The notes under the pieces are model-generated. The model searched no databases, was not told the DNA's origin, and saw only the letters and a list, made by a program, of their open reading frames with translations. The position numbers and the translations under genes were made by a program. Positions 26,607 through 36,301 of a DNA stretch of 64,000 bases are shown here, one piece after another. This DNA comes from Hyphomicrobiales bacterium (GTDB taxonomy: Bacteria; Pseudomonadota; Alphaproteobacteria; Rhizobiales; Rhizobiaceae). Every line of letters begins with the position of its first letter. Positions within the stretch are counted from its first letter, which is position 1. Location of the stretch: positions 20,851 to 84,850 of the forward strand of contig UBTY01000022.1 in the NCBI GenBank assembly GCA_900468535.1, read 5' to 3'.

Positions 26607-27341
26607 GTGTTTCCGGATTGGTTTCATACCCTCGCGATCATTTGTCTCTGCCTCGGCGGGGTCTCGGTGGTCATCGTTATCTTGGACATCTTGCGGCATC
26701 CTCAGCACATGGCAGTCATGAATGTCGTCTGGCCCGTGACGGCCGCATTCGGAACGATCCCCCTGCTGATGCTTTATTACCGCTATGGCCGCCTCGCCAG
26801 CCAGGAGGCGCATCATCAGGCCAAGTCGCATGACGAGAAGATGCCAAGCATGACGGACACGCCCTTTCCGGTCATGGTCGCCAAAGGGGCTCTCCACTGC
26901 GGAAGCGGCTGCATGATCGGGGACGTGCTGGCCGAATGGCTGGCATTTGTTTTTCCCGTAATAGCCGTGGCTTTCGGATGGGAGATCTTGTTCTCGGAAA
27001 AGATGTTCGCGGTCTGGATCCTCGACTTCATCTTCGCCTTTGGGCTTGGGATCATTTTTCAGTACTTCGCCATCGTCCCCATGCGTGGCCTGTCGCCGAA
27101 GGAAGGGCTGAAAGCGGCGGTGAAGGCGGATACGTTCTCCCTGCTTTCCTGGCAGGTCGGCATGTATGGAGCCATGGCCCTGCTGCAGCTCTGGATCTTC
27201 CCCGCCGCCTTCGGCGTCAAGGCAGAGGTCAACAGCTGGGAGTTCTGGTTCGCCATGCAGATCGCGATGATCTGCGGCTTTGTCACAAGCTACCCGGTGA
27301 ATTGGTACCTGGTGTCCGCCGGCATCAAGGAGAAAATGTAA
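26607..27341 (+). CDS. DUF4396 family membrane protein
   Basis: 244 residues from a GTG with GGAAGTGAGA upstream. About six membrane segments: N-terminal TLAIICLCLGGVSVVIVILDI, a second near VWPVTAAFGTIPLLMLYY, and a C-terminal set including AFVFPVIAVAFGWEILF and FIFAFGLGIIFQYFAI. The conserved motif HCGSGCMIGD (about residues 96-105) may bind a metal. The function of DUF4396 is unknown. It is the first gene of an operon with a CDF metal exporter (1-base gap) and a YdeP-like oxidoreductase. Confidence 0.8.
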   Translation: MFPDWFHTLAIICLCLGGVSVVIVILDILRHPQHMAVMNVVWPVTAAFGTIPLLMLYYRYGRLASQEAHHQAKSHDEKMPSMTDTPFPVMVAKGALHCGSGCMIGDVLAEWLAFVFPVIAVAFGWEILFSEKMFAVWILDFIFAFGLGIIFQYFAIVPMRGLSPKEGLKAAVKADTFSLLSWQVGMYGAMALLQLWIFPAAFGVKAEVNSWEFWFAMQIAMICGFVTSYPVNWYLVSAGIKEKM

Positions 27342-27342
27342 C

Positions 27343-28272
27343 GTGGCGCATCACCATCCCCATCAACACGGCGGTGAAAGCCACGGATACCAACAAGACT
27401 TTGGCCGCGCCTTTGCTATCGGCATTGCGCTGAACCTGGTTTACGTCATGCTTGAAGCGGCCTTCGGCCTCTATTCCGATTCTCTCGCCCTGCTGGCCGA
27501 TGCAGGCCACAATCTCTCCGATGTGCTTGGTCTGGTTCTGGCTTGGGGCGCCGTCTGGCTGGGTCAAAGGCCGCCACAGGGCCGGCAGACCTACGGATTC
27601 AGGCGCAGCTCCATCCTGGCATCGCTCGGCAACGCCATCCTCCTGCTCCTGGCGGTAGGCGCCATCACCTATGAGGCGATCCGCAGACTTCTCGAGCCGG
27701 AGCAGGTCGCTTCCTCGACTGTGATCTGGGTTGCGGTGGTCGGTCTGTTCGTCAATGGCTTCACGGCGTACCTCTTCTCCTCGGGCAGCAAGCAGGACCT
27801 CAATATCAGAGGCGCCTTTCTGCACATGGCCGCCGATACAGGCGTAACGGTCGGCGTGATTTTTGCCGCCTTGCTTATCAGCTGGACCGGGTGGCTCTGG
27901 CTTGATCCGGCCATCAGCCTCCTGATCGCCGCCGTCATTCTCGTGGGAACCTGGTCCCTCTTGCGCGGCTCTACCATGCTCGCAATGGACGCCGTGCCGC
28001 GGGATCTGGACCTTGCAAGCATCCGAACGCAGCTATGCGACGCGGACGGGATCGTCGTCGAGGTTCATGATCTCCATGTATGGGCGCTGAGCACGACCGA
28101 AACGGCGCTCAGCGCCCATCTCGTATGCTCCGATATGGATAAGGGACAGAGCCTTCTGCGAAAGCTGCCGAGCCAGCTGGAGCAGGTCTTCGGTATCCGC
28201 CATGCCACCCTTCAACTCGAAACGCCTGCCACGGCAGACATATGTCCGCTGCGATCTTCTGGGACCGTTTGA
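27343..28272 (+). CDS. Cation diffusion facilitator (CDF) metal/H+ antiporter, ZitB/CzcD type
   Basis: 309 residues, GTG start one base after the DUF4396 stop with AAGGAG inside the end of that gene. A His-rich N-terminus (MAHHHPHQHGGESHG) precedes six membrane segments. Metal-binding motifs in TM2 (LADAGHNLSDVLGL) and TM5 (HMAADTGVTVGVIF) fit the HD-HD pattern of zinc exporters, and the cytoplasmic domain has VHDLHVWALS. It would expel Zn2+ or related ions in exchange for protons. Co-transcription with DUF4396 and the YdeP-like gene is likely. Confidence 0.92.
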   Translation: MAHHHPHQHGGESHGYQQDFGRAFAIGIALNLVYVMLEAAFGLYSDSLALLADAGHNLSDVLGLVLAWGAVWLGQRPPQGRQTYGFRRSSILASLGNAILLLLAVGAITYEAIRRLLEPEQVASSTVIWVAVVGLFVNGFTAYLFSSGSKQDLNIRGAFLHMAADTGVTVGVIFAALLISWTGWLWLDPAISLLIAAVILVGTWSLLRGSTMLAMDAVPRDLDLASIRTQLCDADGIVVEVHDLHVWALSTTETALSAHLVCSDMDKGQSLLRKLPSQLEQVFGIRHATLQLETPATADICPLRSSGTV

Positions 28273-28347
28273 TGACAGCAGAAAGCCCGTAACGCAGCAG
28301 AGTATGTCTTTTGAGCGTGTATCGCATCACTAAGGGAGCCTGATCTC

Positions 28348-30618
28348 ATGTCTAAAGAGGATACCGTTGATTATGATGGACCGGCCGGTGGCTGGGGCTC
28401 CCTGCGGGGCGTCGCCTCCGTTTTCGGAAGGGAATGGGCAACGCCGGCGGCTCTGGAAACGCTGCGGCGCCAGAACAAGCCCGGCGGCTTCATGTGCGTT
28501 TCCTGCGCCTGGACCAAGCCCGCCGATTATCATCCTTTCGAATTCTGCGAAAACGGTGCCAAGGCGACGCTCTGGGAACTGACCAGCCTTCGTTGCACAC
28601 CGGACTTCTTTGCCAAGCATACCGTGACGGAATTGCGCGGATGGAAGGACTACGATCTGGAGCAGCAGGGACGGCTGACCCATCCCATGCGCTATGACCG
28701 TGCGAGCGACCATTATGTGCCCTGTTCCTGGGAGGAAGCCTTCACCGCCATTGGCGCAGAGTTGAAGCAACTCGATCCCAAGTCGGTGATCTTCTACAGC
28801 TCCGGGCGTGCGAGCCTTGAAACTTCCTACTGCTATGCGCTGTTTGCCCGGCTCTACGGCCACAACAACCTGCCCGACAGTTCCAACATGTGTCACGAGA
28901 CGACCTCCGTTGGTCTCAAGAAGGTGATCGGCGCCTCGGTCGGCACCTGCGTCTACGATGACTTCTCGACTTGCGACGCCATTTTCTTTTTCGGGCAGAA
29001 CACCGGCTCCAACAGCCCGCGCTTTCTTCATCCGCTCCAGGAAGCCGCAAAGCGCGGCTGCAAGATCATCACCTTCAATCCCGTTCGGGAAAGAGGACTG
29101 GAGTTCTTCACCAACCCCCAGAGCCCGGTGGAGATGCTGACCGGCAAGGAGACCCAGATCTCCAGCCAGTATCACCAGGTCAAGGCTGGGGGAGACATCG
29201 CCGCGCTGATGGGCATGTGCAAGCACGTGCTTGCCAAGGACGACGAGGCCAAGGCGCAGGGTCGAAGTGTGCTCGACCGCGATTTCATTGATAGCCATAC
29301 GAGCGGCTTCGAGGAGTTCGAACAGCGGGTCCGCTCGACCGAATGGGATGCTATCGAAAGGGAGTCGGGGCTTGAGCGCTCAGCGCTTGAAGCGGCCGGT
29401 CAGATCTATGTCGAGGCCGACAGAGTGATTGGGGTCTACGGCATGGGGTTGACCCAGCAGGTCCATGGCTCCGACAATATTGCCATGCTGGTCAACCTCC
29501 TGCTGATGAAGGGCAATATCGGCCGCGACGGCACCGGAATCTCACCCGTGCGCGGCCATTCCAACGTCCAGGGCCAGCGGACGGTCGGGATTTCCGAGAA
29601 ACCGGAACTGGTGCCGCTGGACAAGCTCGCAGCCCTGTTCGGTTTCGAGCCACCCCGCGACAAGGGCATGAATACTGTGGAAGCCTGCGAAGGCATGCTC
29701 TCCGGCAAGGTGAAGGCCTTTGTCGGGCTCGGCGGCAATTTCGTGCGCGCCATCCCCGAGCGGGATGCCATGGAGAACGCCTGGCAGACCATGCGCCTGA
29801 CAGTGCAGATCGCCACCAAGCTCAACCGCAGCCATCTGATCAATGGCGAGGTCGCCTATCTCCTGCCCTGTCTCGGCCGAACGGAGGAAGACAAGCAGGC
29901 AGGCGGCCCGCAGACGGTCACCATGGAAGACAGCTTGAGCTGCATCCAGGGATCGATCGGCAGGCGCAAGCCGGCAAGCGAGCATCTCCTGTCGGAACTG
30001 GCGATCGTCGCCGGCATGGCCAAGGCGACCTTGGCTCCCAATCCCAAAGTGGACTGGGATGGTTGGATCGGCGACTATGGCAAGGTCCGGGACCTGATCG
30101 AGAAAACCTATCCGGAGGAGTTTCATGATTTCAACGATCGTATGTTCACCCCCGGCGGTTTCTACAGGGGCAACAGCGCTCGCGAGCGGATCTGGAAGAC
30201 CGAGAGCGGCAAGGCACAGTTCAGCGCGCCGGAAATGCTCTCGGCCACAGGCTTCAAAGATGAGCCCGGGCGTTACCGTTTGATGACCCTGCGCAGCAAT
30301 GACCAGTTCAACACGACGATCTACGGCTACAGCGATCGCCTGCGCGGGATCGAGGGCACCCGCGACGTGCTTCTGATAAATCCGAAGGAGATGCAAAAGG
30401 CGGGTCTTCAGGAGGGACAGGTCGTATCGCTTGTCAGCGATGCAGGAGATGGCGTCGAGCGTCGTGTCGGCGGTCTGAAGGTTCTCCCCTTCGCCCTCCC
30501 GGATGGCTGTCTCGGCGGCTACTATCCCGAGCTCAACCCGCTGATCCCGCTGTCGCACCATGACAAGCTGTCAAAGACGCCGGCCGCCAAAAGTGTCCCC
30601 GTCCGTATTGAGACTTGA
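28348..30618 (+). CDS. FdhF/YdeP family molybdopterin oxidoreductase
   Basis: 756 residues, full length for the YdeP group (E. coli YdeP is about 759). The N-terminus carries MCVSCAW and FCENGAKATLWE, the cysteine pattern of the family; the core has SSGRASLETSYCYALFARLYG, SSNMCHETTSVGL, QNTGSNSPRF and NIGRDGTGISPVRGHSNVQG. A C-terminal molybdopterin dinucleotide-binding domain starts near residue 630. YdeP contributes to acid resistance in E. coli by an unknown reaction; no formate dehydrogenase partner subunits are present here. GGGAG precedes the ATG. Third gene of the site H operon. Confidence 0.92.
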   Translation: MSKEDTVDYDGPAGGWGSLRGVASVFGREWATPAALETLRRQNKPGGFMCVSCAWTKPADYHPFEFCENGAKATLWELTSLRCTPDFFAKHTVTELRGWKDYDLEQQGRLTHPMRYDRASDHYVPCSWEEAFTAIGAELKQLDPKSVIFYSSGRASLETSYCYALFARLYGHNNLPDSSNMCHETTSVGLKKVIGASVGTCVYDDFSTCDAIFFFGQNTGSNSPRFLHPLQEAAKRGCKIITFNPVRERGLEFFTNPQSPVEMLTGKETQISSQYHQVKAGGDIAALMGMCKHVLAKDDEAKAQGRSVLDRDFIDSHTSGFEEFEQRVRSTEWDAIERESGLERSALEAAGQIYVEADRVIGVYGMGLTQQVHGSDNIAMLVNLLLMKGNIGRDGTGISPVRGHSNVQGQRTVGISEKPELVPLDKLAALFGFEPPRDKGMNTVEACEGMLSGKVKAFVGLGGNFVRAIPERDAMENAWQTMRLTVQIATKLNRSHLINGEVAYLLPCLGRTEEDKQAGGPQTVTMEDSLSCIQGSIGRRKPASEHLLSELAIVAGMAKATLAPNPKVDWDGWIGDYGKVRDLIEKTYPEEFHDFNDRMFTPGGFYRGNSARERIWKTESGKAQFSAPEMLSATGFKDEPGRYRLMTLRSNDQFNTTIYGYSDRLRGIEGTRDVLLINPKEMQKAGLQEGQVVSLVSDAGDGVERRVGGLKVLPFALPDGCLGGYYPELNPLIPLSHHDKLSKTPAAKSVPVRIET

Positions 30619-30627
30619 GCGGGGCAG

Positions 30628-30655
30628 ACGGCGCATCAGCCAGGCGATGCGCCGT
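30628..30655 (+). terminator. Hairpin after the YdeP-like gene
   Basis: Perfect 10-bp stem (ACGGCGCATC with GATGCGCCGT) and eight-base loop, ten bases after the stop codon. No T-run follows, but position and strength fit a transcript end. Confidence 0.55.
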
Positions 30656-30802
30656 GTAGGATCTCTTCATTGCCCTGTCGCTGTTGGGCGGCAGACATCA
30701 ACGCCGTTTCCGTATTATCTCGGGAATGGGGCCGGCCGTAAGTCTGCGTCCGATGAGAGAAAGACCGCGGCGGGCTGGGGGCCATCACTTCGGCCCCAGA
30801 AC

Positions 30803-31096
30803 TCAGGGGTTCTTGTTCTTCGGAAGCTCACCTGGCTTCACCACCGGCATAGTCCCGCTCTGCGGCGTCGGCGCGACAATCTCCTTGTCTCCGACCTTCG
30901 GTGGCTTCAGGACGCCGTTGCAATCATCAAGCTTGCTGCTAAGCTTGGCATTGTCCTGTTGGCCGTTTGATGGGACGCAGTCCTGCTTTGTTGCAGGCTT
31001 CGCGTCTTCCGCAGTTGCAGCACCAGACGCCAACGTCACCGACAGCACAATTGCGGTTAGACCGAGCCGGGCAGACCGTTTGAGAATCTGTCTCAT
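30803..31096 (-). CDS. Small secreted hypothetical protein
   Basis: 97 residues. AAGGAGG precedes the ATG. A signal peptide (MRQILKRSARLGLTAIVLSV, cleavage near ATAE, about residue 29) is followed by a low-complexity polar mature part with two cysteines (KQDCVPS and LDDCNGV) that could form a disulfide, and a Pro-rich end. I recall similar short proteins in rhizobia; no function known. It lies 178 bases downstream of gcd on the same strand and could share its transcript. Confidence 0.7.
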   Translation of the reverse strand: MRQILKRSARLGLTAIVLSVTLASGAATAEDAKPATKQDCVPSNGQQDNAKLSSKLDDCNGVLKPPKVGDKEIVAPTPQSGTMPVVKPGELPKNKNP

Positions 31097-31274
31097 GGTT
31101 TCCTCCTTTGTGGTGAGATAATGCGTTGTTCAATAGGCGCCTTGCTTCGCCACGCCTGTTATCGGGCAGGATCCACCTTCTTCCTTTCGTCCGGCGGAAC
31201 GAGATCATCGACGGCGACGGCAAGCAGTTGAGAATACGATCATAATCAATGCAAAGCTCGCTGCCGTCAGCTCA

Positions 31275-33674
31275 TCAAGGAAGCGCATACGCGATCACTT
31301 CATCGCCGACCGGCGTTTCCATGAAGTGATGACCACCGGCCATGATGACAAGGTATTGTTTCCCATTGACCTCGTAAGTCATCGGCGTGGCCTGACCGCC
31401 CGCCGGAAGTTTGTCTGTCCAAAGGGTCTTTCCAGTTTTAATATCAATGGCTCGTATCAAATTGTCGGTGGCGGCGGCGATAAAGATCAGTCCGCCTCCT
31501 GTGACGACTGCTCCGCCGTTATTGGGCGTGCCGATCGTGATGGGCAGCATCGAAGGAATTCCGAAGGGTCCGTTGGTGCGGGCCTGGCCGAGCGGGCGGT
31601 CCCAAAGAGTTTTCCCGGTTTTTAGATCGATGGCTCGGATGCCGCCATAGGGTGGCTCCTTGCAAAGCAGTCCAGTGACGGGGAGGCGCCAGCCGGCATT
31701 GACATTGATCGCATAGGGCGCGCCCGCCTGCGGGTCTCCGGCGCCTTCCGCACCGCCGATCTTGCCCCTTGCCTGATCGCGCGGAGCCCATCCCAACTTG
31801 TCGGCCTCCGCTCGGGGGACAAGGCGATTGTAATTGGGCATGTCGTTGTAGTTGGCGATCAGCACGCCGCGTCGCGGATCCATTGCAATGCCACCCCAGT
31901 CGGAGCCCCCGTTATAGCCGGGATATTCGATACTGTGGCGGTCGCTTGTCGGTGGCGTGAAGATGCCGTCATAGCTCGCCTGACGGAACTGGATCCGGCA
32001 AATCATCTGGTCGATTGGCGACATGCCCCACATCTCGGCTTCGGTCAAATCCGGCTTTCGCAGCGTGTGATAGGTCGAAAAGGGCTGCGTGGGCGAGCGT
32101 TGATCGGGCTCGACGCCACCGCGAGGTACGGGCTTTTCTTCCACGGGAACGAGCGGCTCTCCTGTCCTGCGGTTGAGCAGGAAGATGTCGCCGCGTTTGC
32201 TCGGCAGGACGAGAGCGGGGACGGGCCCTTGATCCGTCGGATAATCGACCAGCGTCGCCTGGGAGCCGAGGTCATAGTCCCAAACGTCGTTATGGACCGT
32301 CTGGAAATGCCACGCAGGCTTGCCGGTCATAACGTCGATTGCCACCAGCGATGTCGAAAATTGTTTCTCCAATTCTGACCGGGTTCCGCTCCAGTAATCG
32401 ACCGCGGCGCTGCCAAGCGGTAGGTAAACGAGCCCGAGTTGCTCGTCGCCAGAGGCCGTCGTCCACATGTTCGGCGTCCCGCGGCTATACGTTTCGTGCT
32501 CCGGAGGAAGGCCATTGTTGTCTGGGCGCTCCATGTCCCACGTCCAGCGTAACGCACCCGTTGCGGCATCATAGGCTTGAATAACGCCAGAGGGGGCATC
32601 GAGCTTCTGGCCGTCTAGCACTTGATGTCCCACCACAACGACACCACGCACGATGGTTGGGGCGGACGTCATCGAAAACATCCCAGGATCGTGTTGCCCG
32701 ATGCCATCCGTCGTATCGACGGTTCCTGCGCGGCCGAAGTTCGGGCATGGCTTTCCCGTTTTTGCATCGACGGCGATCAGCCTTGCATCGAGCGTACCTT
32801 CGATGATGCGCTCCGCGCAGATGTCGGACGGCTTTGCGTCGGGGAGCTTGAAGAATGCGACGCCACGGCAGGCTGCCGTATAAGGGATATTTTCATCCGG
32901 GACATCCGGATCGTATCGCCATTTCTCCTTGCCGGTCACGGGATCCAGAGCGAGCATGATGTTTTTCGGCGTGCACAGGTATAAGGAGTCGGCCACCTTG
33001 AGCGGCGTCGTTTCGGCGCCATAGGTATTCGTTGCCTGCTCGCTTGGAAGATCGCCGGTGTGTGCGACCCAGGCTCGTTTCAATTGCTTGACATTGCCAG
33101 GCGTGATTTCGGCCAATGGCGAGAAGCGTCGAGCGCTGTCGCTGCCACCGTATACGGGCCAGTCGGCGCCGGTTTGCAGGATAGAAGGATCCGCCATTAC
33201 GCTAGCTGTCACAGCCGACAGGGGAACGGGAGCCGGGTCCGGCGCTAGCCTGTAGATCACAAAGCCCCCAGCAAAGGAGATGAGAATAAGACTGATCAAG
33301 CCGACGATGGTCTGCCGCCAGCCCGTCCGCGGATAAAGGTAAGGAAGACACCCGATAACAAAGACGAAGAGCACCAGCGGAGCAACCAGGCGCGGGACCA
33401 AGGCCCACCCGTCCAGTCCCGCCTCGGCAAAAGCCCAGATCGCAGTGGCGACGACGATCACGGCGTAGAGGAAAACACCACTGCGCCTATGCATGAAGAA
33501 GAGAACGCCGCTTATAACAAGCGAGATCCCGGCCAGCACATAATACCAGCTCCCGCCTAGCGTCGCGAGCCAGCCACCGCCAAAACCAAGAACGATTCCG
33601 ATGATCGAAACGACTGCAGCGATCACGATCACATAGATACTGCGGCGCTCCGTCGACCTGAAAGATTGCAACAT
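31275..33674 (-). CDS. gcd: Membrane-bound PQQ-dependent glucose dehydrogenase
   Basis: 799 residues, the standard length. Five membrane segments occupy about residues 15-140; the rest is the periplasmic eight-bladed PQQ propeller (DWPVYGGSDSARRFSPLAEITPGNVKQLKRAW, GLVYLPLGSAAVDYWSG, NNGGAVVTGGGLIFIAAATDN, GGQATPMTYEVNGKQYLVIMAGGHH). It oxidises glucose to gluconolactone in the periplasm and passes electrons to ubiquinone, acidifying the surroundings. No pqq biosynthesis genes are in the window. Site I lies 43 bases upstream of the ATG. Electrons could feed the Cyo oxidase encoded nearby. Confidence 0.94.
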   Translation of the reverse strand: MLQSFRSTERRSIYVIVIAAVVSIIGIVLGFGGGWLATLGGSWYYVLAGISLVISGVLFFMHRRSGVFLYAVIVVATAIWAFAEAGLDGWALVPRLVAPLVLFVFVIGCLPYLYPRTGWRQTIVGLISLILISFAGGFVIYRLAPDPAPVPLSAVTASVMADPSILQTGADWPVYGGSDSARRFSPLAEITPGNVKQLKRAWVAHTGDLPSEQATNTYGAETTPLKVADSLYLCTPKNIMLALDPVTGKEKWRYDPDVPDENIPYTAACRGVAFFKLPDAKPSDICAERIIEGTLDARLIAVDAKTGKPCPNFGRAGTVDTTDGIGQHDPGMFSMTSAPTIVRGVVVVGHQVLDGQKLDAPSGVIQAYDAATGALRWTWDMERPDNNGLPPEHETYSRGTPNMWTTASGDEQLGLVYLPLGSAAVDYWSGTRSELEKQFSTSLVAIDVMTGKPAWHFQTVHNDVWDYDLGSQATLVDYPTDQGPVPALVLPSKRGDIFLLNRRTGEPLVPVEEKPVPRGGVEPDQRSPTQPFSTYHTLRKPDLTEAEMWGMSPIDQMICRIQFRQASYDGIFTPPTSDRHSIEYPGYNGGSDWGGIAMDPRRGVLIANYNDMPNYNRLVPRAEADKLGWAPRDQARGKIGGAEGAGDPQAGAPYAINVNAGWRLPVTGLLCKEPPYGGIRAIDLKTGKTLWDRPLGQARTNGPFGIPSMLPITIGTPNNGGAVVTGGGLIFIAAATDNLIRAIDIKTGKTLWTDKLPAGGQATPMTYEVNGKQYLVIMAGGHHFMETPVGDEVIAYALP

Positions 33675-33716
33675 CGAAGTTTTTCCTTCTGCCTTTGCCG
33701 ATGTGATCTGGAAAAT

Positions 33717-33733
33717 ATATCATGCCGTGATGT
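33717..33733. promoter_or_regulatory. MarR-type palindrome, site I
   Basis: ATATCA, TGCCG, TGATGT: 11 of 12 half-site positions, spacer identical to sites G and J, followed by AAAT. It lies 43 bases before the gcd start codon. Confidence 0.65.
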
Positions 33734-33862
33734 AAATCACCGCGCGTAAGCGGCAAGGCTGAAGCGCTTCACAAACTTGTGCATCCGCCTATTTCTGCAA
33801 GAGGCGGACACTTCAACGACTGATGGACCCGGCAAGCATACCCAGCTCAGTGGGAACTCTTT

Positions 33863-35128
33863 TCAGCTGGCGGAAGGCTTGTCGGTCAATATGGTTCGCC
33901 GGGCGAGTGTACGAAGAGTGAGCCCCTGGACAATGATGCTGAAGAGGACCACCGCATAGGTGGAGGCCAGGATGACGACCTTCGCCGGGTTCTCGGGGAT
34001 GGATAGGGCGAGCGCGATCGAGATGCCGCCACGGATTCCCGCCCAGGTGAGGAACGGCACGTTCTTGGTCGACATCATGTCGCTCGACCATGCAGCCAAT
34101 GCGGGCGCGCCGACGGCGATTAGCCGTGCCAGCAGGACAAGCGGAATGGCCACAGCCGCCATCTCCAGGGACAGCGTGTCGAATTTGAGGACGAGAACTT
34201 CAAGCCCGATCAGCAGGAAGAGAACGGAGTTGAGGATCTCGTCGATCAGCGTCCACAGCCCGAAGAGATAGGTCTGGGTGCGATCGCTCATGGCCTTGCG
34301 TGGTCCGTGATAGCCGATCAACAGACCCGCCGCCACGACCGACAGCGGCCCGCTGACATGCAGCCTTTCCGCCATGGCATAGGTGGCCGTGACGAGGGCC
34401 AGCGAGATCAGCACCTCGACCGAGTAGTCGTCGATCAGCCGCATGCCCCAATAGGCGACGCCGCCGGTGACGATGCCGAGCAGGAGACCGCCACCGCCTT
34501 CGACAACAAGAAGTTTGACGATCGAGCCGGCGGTGACCGCGTCACCCTCGCCCTGCGTCGCAAACAGCAGCATGACCGTGAAGAGAACAATGCCGATCCC
34601 GTCGTTGAAGAGGGACTCGCCCTGCATCTCCACCTCAAGGTCGGCCGGCACCTTGACGTTCTTGAGCGTTGCCAGAACTGCCACGGGATCCGTAGGGCTG
34701 ATGAGGGCGCCGAATACCATCGACCAGGCCAGAGGCATCTCCAGGCCCAACAGCTTTGCGAGGAGCCAGAAACCTATGCCAACGATGGCGGTGGATACGA
34801 CCGTCCCGAACAGCGCGAGGATTGCCACGGGCGCCGCGCGTTCGCGCATCCTGCCCAGATCGACATGCAGCGAGCCGGCAAACAGCAGAAATGCGAGCAT
34901 CCCGTTCATCACCACTTCGGTAAAGTCGATCCGCAGCATCGTTTGGGTCAGCGGCTCAAAGATATGCCGCTCCGGACAGGCGGCATCCACTGCGACCAGG
35001 ATCAGCGACGCGGCCACGCTCATAACCAGAAGACCGATCGTGTTTGGCATCGGCAGGTATTTGTGATTGATCCAGCCGAGCACGGCCGACAGGCTCAAGA
35101 GTATGGCAGAGAGTTCAAAGATCGACAC
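33863..35128 (-). CDS. CPA1 family Na+(K+)/H+ antiporter (NhaP-like)
   Basis: 421 residues from the GTG at 35128, which follows GGGAGCA; the frame extends upstream without a better start. About twelve membrane segments. CPA1 ion-binding signatures are GALISPTDPVAVLATLK and GESLFNDGIGIVLF (the ND motif). It exchanges sodium or potassium for protons across the inner membrane. It starts 121 bases after cyoD on the same strand with no terminator in between, so it may belong to the cyo transcript under site J. Confidence 0.88.
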   Translation of the reverse strand: MSIFELSAILLSLSAVLGWINHKYLPMPNTIGLLVMSVAASLILVAVDAACPERHIFEPLTQTMLRIDFTEVVMNGMLAFLLFAGSLHVDLGRMRERAAPVAILALFGTVVSTAIVGIGFWLLAKLLGLEMPLAWSMVFGALISPTDPVAVLATLKNVKVPADLEVEMQGESLFNDGIGIVLFTVMLLFATQGEGDAVTAGSIVKLLVVEGGGGLLLGIVTGGVAYWGMRLIDDYSVEVLISLALVTATYAMAERLHVSGPLSVVAAGLLIGYHGPRKAMSDRTQTYLFGLWTLIDEILNSVLFLLIGLEVLVLKFDTLSLEMAAVAIPLVLLARLIAVGAPALAAWSSDMMSTKNVPFLTWAGIRGGISIALALSIPENPAKVVILASTYAVVLFSIIVQGLTLRTLARRTILTDKPSAS

Positions 35129-35249
35129 GGTTGCTCCCAATTGATCTGCAGTTCCCGGCTTGAAAGCAGATGCACGGGAGGTCCATGACAAGCCTACGTT
35201 ACCGGTTGAAGCCGCGCTGTCACATGCCGCGCGGCTGTTGCACTCCTGC

Positions 35250-35645
35250 TCAGAACATATCCGGCATGGTCGGCATCATATTTTGATCAAGGTTGTGCAT
35301 GATCCACAGCGAGCCGCCCACAATTAGAACCACCACGAGCGTGCCAAAAGCCAGCGCCAGTGCATTGTTCGTATTGTCCGGACCCGTCGTGAGATGTAGG
35401 AAGAAGACCAGATGCACGCCGATCTGGCCGATTGCGAGCGCGATCAGCGCCGCGCCGATCCCCGGCTGCCAGACGAAGGCCCAGCCATTGGCGACCGCAA
35501 AGGATGCCGCCGTTAGCAGAAGGGCAAGAACGAGGCCGATCACATAACTGGTGGCACCCTTGGTGATATCGTCGTCGCCATGCGCCTTTTCACCGGGTGC
35601 TGTCTCGGCGCCTTCCCGGCGTGGGGTGTTTTGGCTGTCGGTCAT
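35250..35645 (-). CDS. cyoD: Cytochrome o ubiquinol oxidase subunit IV
   Basis: 131 residues, slightly longer than the E. coli protein because of a polar N-terminal tail (about residues 1-30). Three membrane segments follow (YVIGLVLALLLTAASFAVANG; AALIALAIGQIGVHLVFFLHL; GTLVVVLIVGGSLWIMHNLD). The ATG overlaps the cyoC stop by four bases. It is needed for assembly of the copper-haem centre of the oxidase. Last cyo gene of the operon. Confidence 0.93.
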   Translation of the reverse strand: MTDSQNTPRREGAETAPGEKAHGDDDITKGATSYVIGLVLALLLTAASFAVANGWAFVWQPGIGAALIALAIGQIGVHLVFFLHLTTGPDNTNNALALAFGTLVVVLIVGGSLWIMHNLDQNMMPTMPDMF

Positions 35646-36301
35646 TGCTTGATCCCCATGAGGTAGACGAGCGTGAAAATGGCGACCCAGACGATATCGA
35701 GCGTATGCCAGAAGAGGTTGAAGCAGGCAAACCGCCGCTGGATCTGCGGCGTGAAGCCTTTCACAAGGATCTGGGCCATCATCATGCCCAGCCAGAGAAT
35801 GCCTGCGAACACATGCAGACCATGGCAGCCGACAAGGGCAAAGAAGGCGGACAGAAAGGCACTGCGCTCAGGTCCTGCACCTTGTGCAATGAGGCCGCGG
35901 AACTCATCCAGCTCCAGTACGAGGAAGGCCGCACCAAGAACGGCAGTAGCGCAGAGCCAGAGTTCGGTTGCTAAGACATGACCGCGCTTGGCCGCAACAG
36001 CGGCCATGCCGGCAGTGAAGCTTGAAAAGAGCAGACAAGCGGTTTCGATAACTGTCCTTGGCTGCTCAAACAGTTCCGCCCCGGTGGGGCCTCCGGCGGT
36101 GCGACCGACCAGCACCGCATAGGCTGCGAAGAAGCCGGAAAACATGATGATGTCACTGAGCAGGAAGATCCAGAAACCGTAGCTGGTGACGATGTTTCGG
36201 GGCGATGGCCCTCCGTCGCCATGTCCGGTGGAAGAGCTTGCGTGGCTGCCGCGACGACCGAGGCGATAAGGATCACCGGTGTCCTGAACCGTTTCGCTCA
36301 C
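35642..36301 (-). CDS. cyoC: Cytochrome o ubiquinol oxidase subunit III
   Basis: 219 residues with five membrane segments of the haem-copper oxidase subunit III fold ([75 protein letters not shown]). I chose the GTG at 36301, which overlaps the cyoB stop (GTGA) and follows GGGAGAGCAGGC, over an upstream start at 36328. Expected in the inner-membrane oxidase complex with CyoA, B and D. Confidence 0.93.
   Translation of the reverse strand: MSETVQDTGDPYRLGRRGSHASSSTGHGDGGPSPRNIVTSYGFWIFLLSDIIMFSGFFAAYAVLVGRTAGGPTGAELFEQPRTVIETACLLFSSFTAGMAAVAAKRGHVLATELWLCATAVLGAAFLVLELDEFRGLIAQGAGPERSAFLSAFFALVGCHGLHVFAGILWLGMMMAQILVKGFTPQIQRRFACFNLFWHTLDIVWVAIFTLVYLMGIKQ

Noticed and set aside
28330..29298. 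322-residue open frame on the minus strand
   Set aside because: Antisense to the YdeP-like gene, which is conserved along its whole length.
34307..35188. 293-residue open frame on the plus strand
   Set aside because: Antisense to the CPA1 antiporter, with shadow-type composition and no domain.
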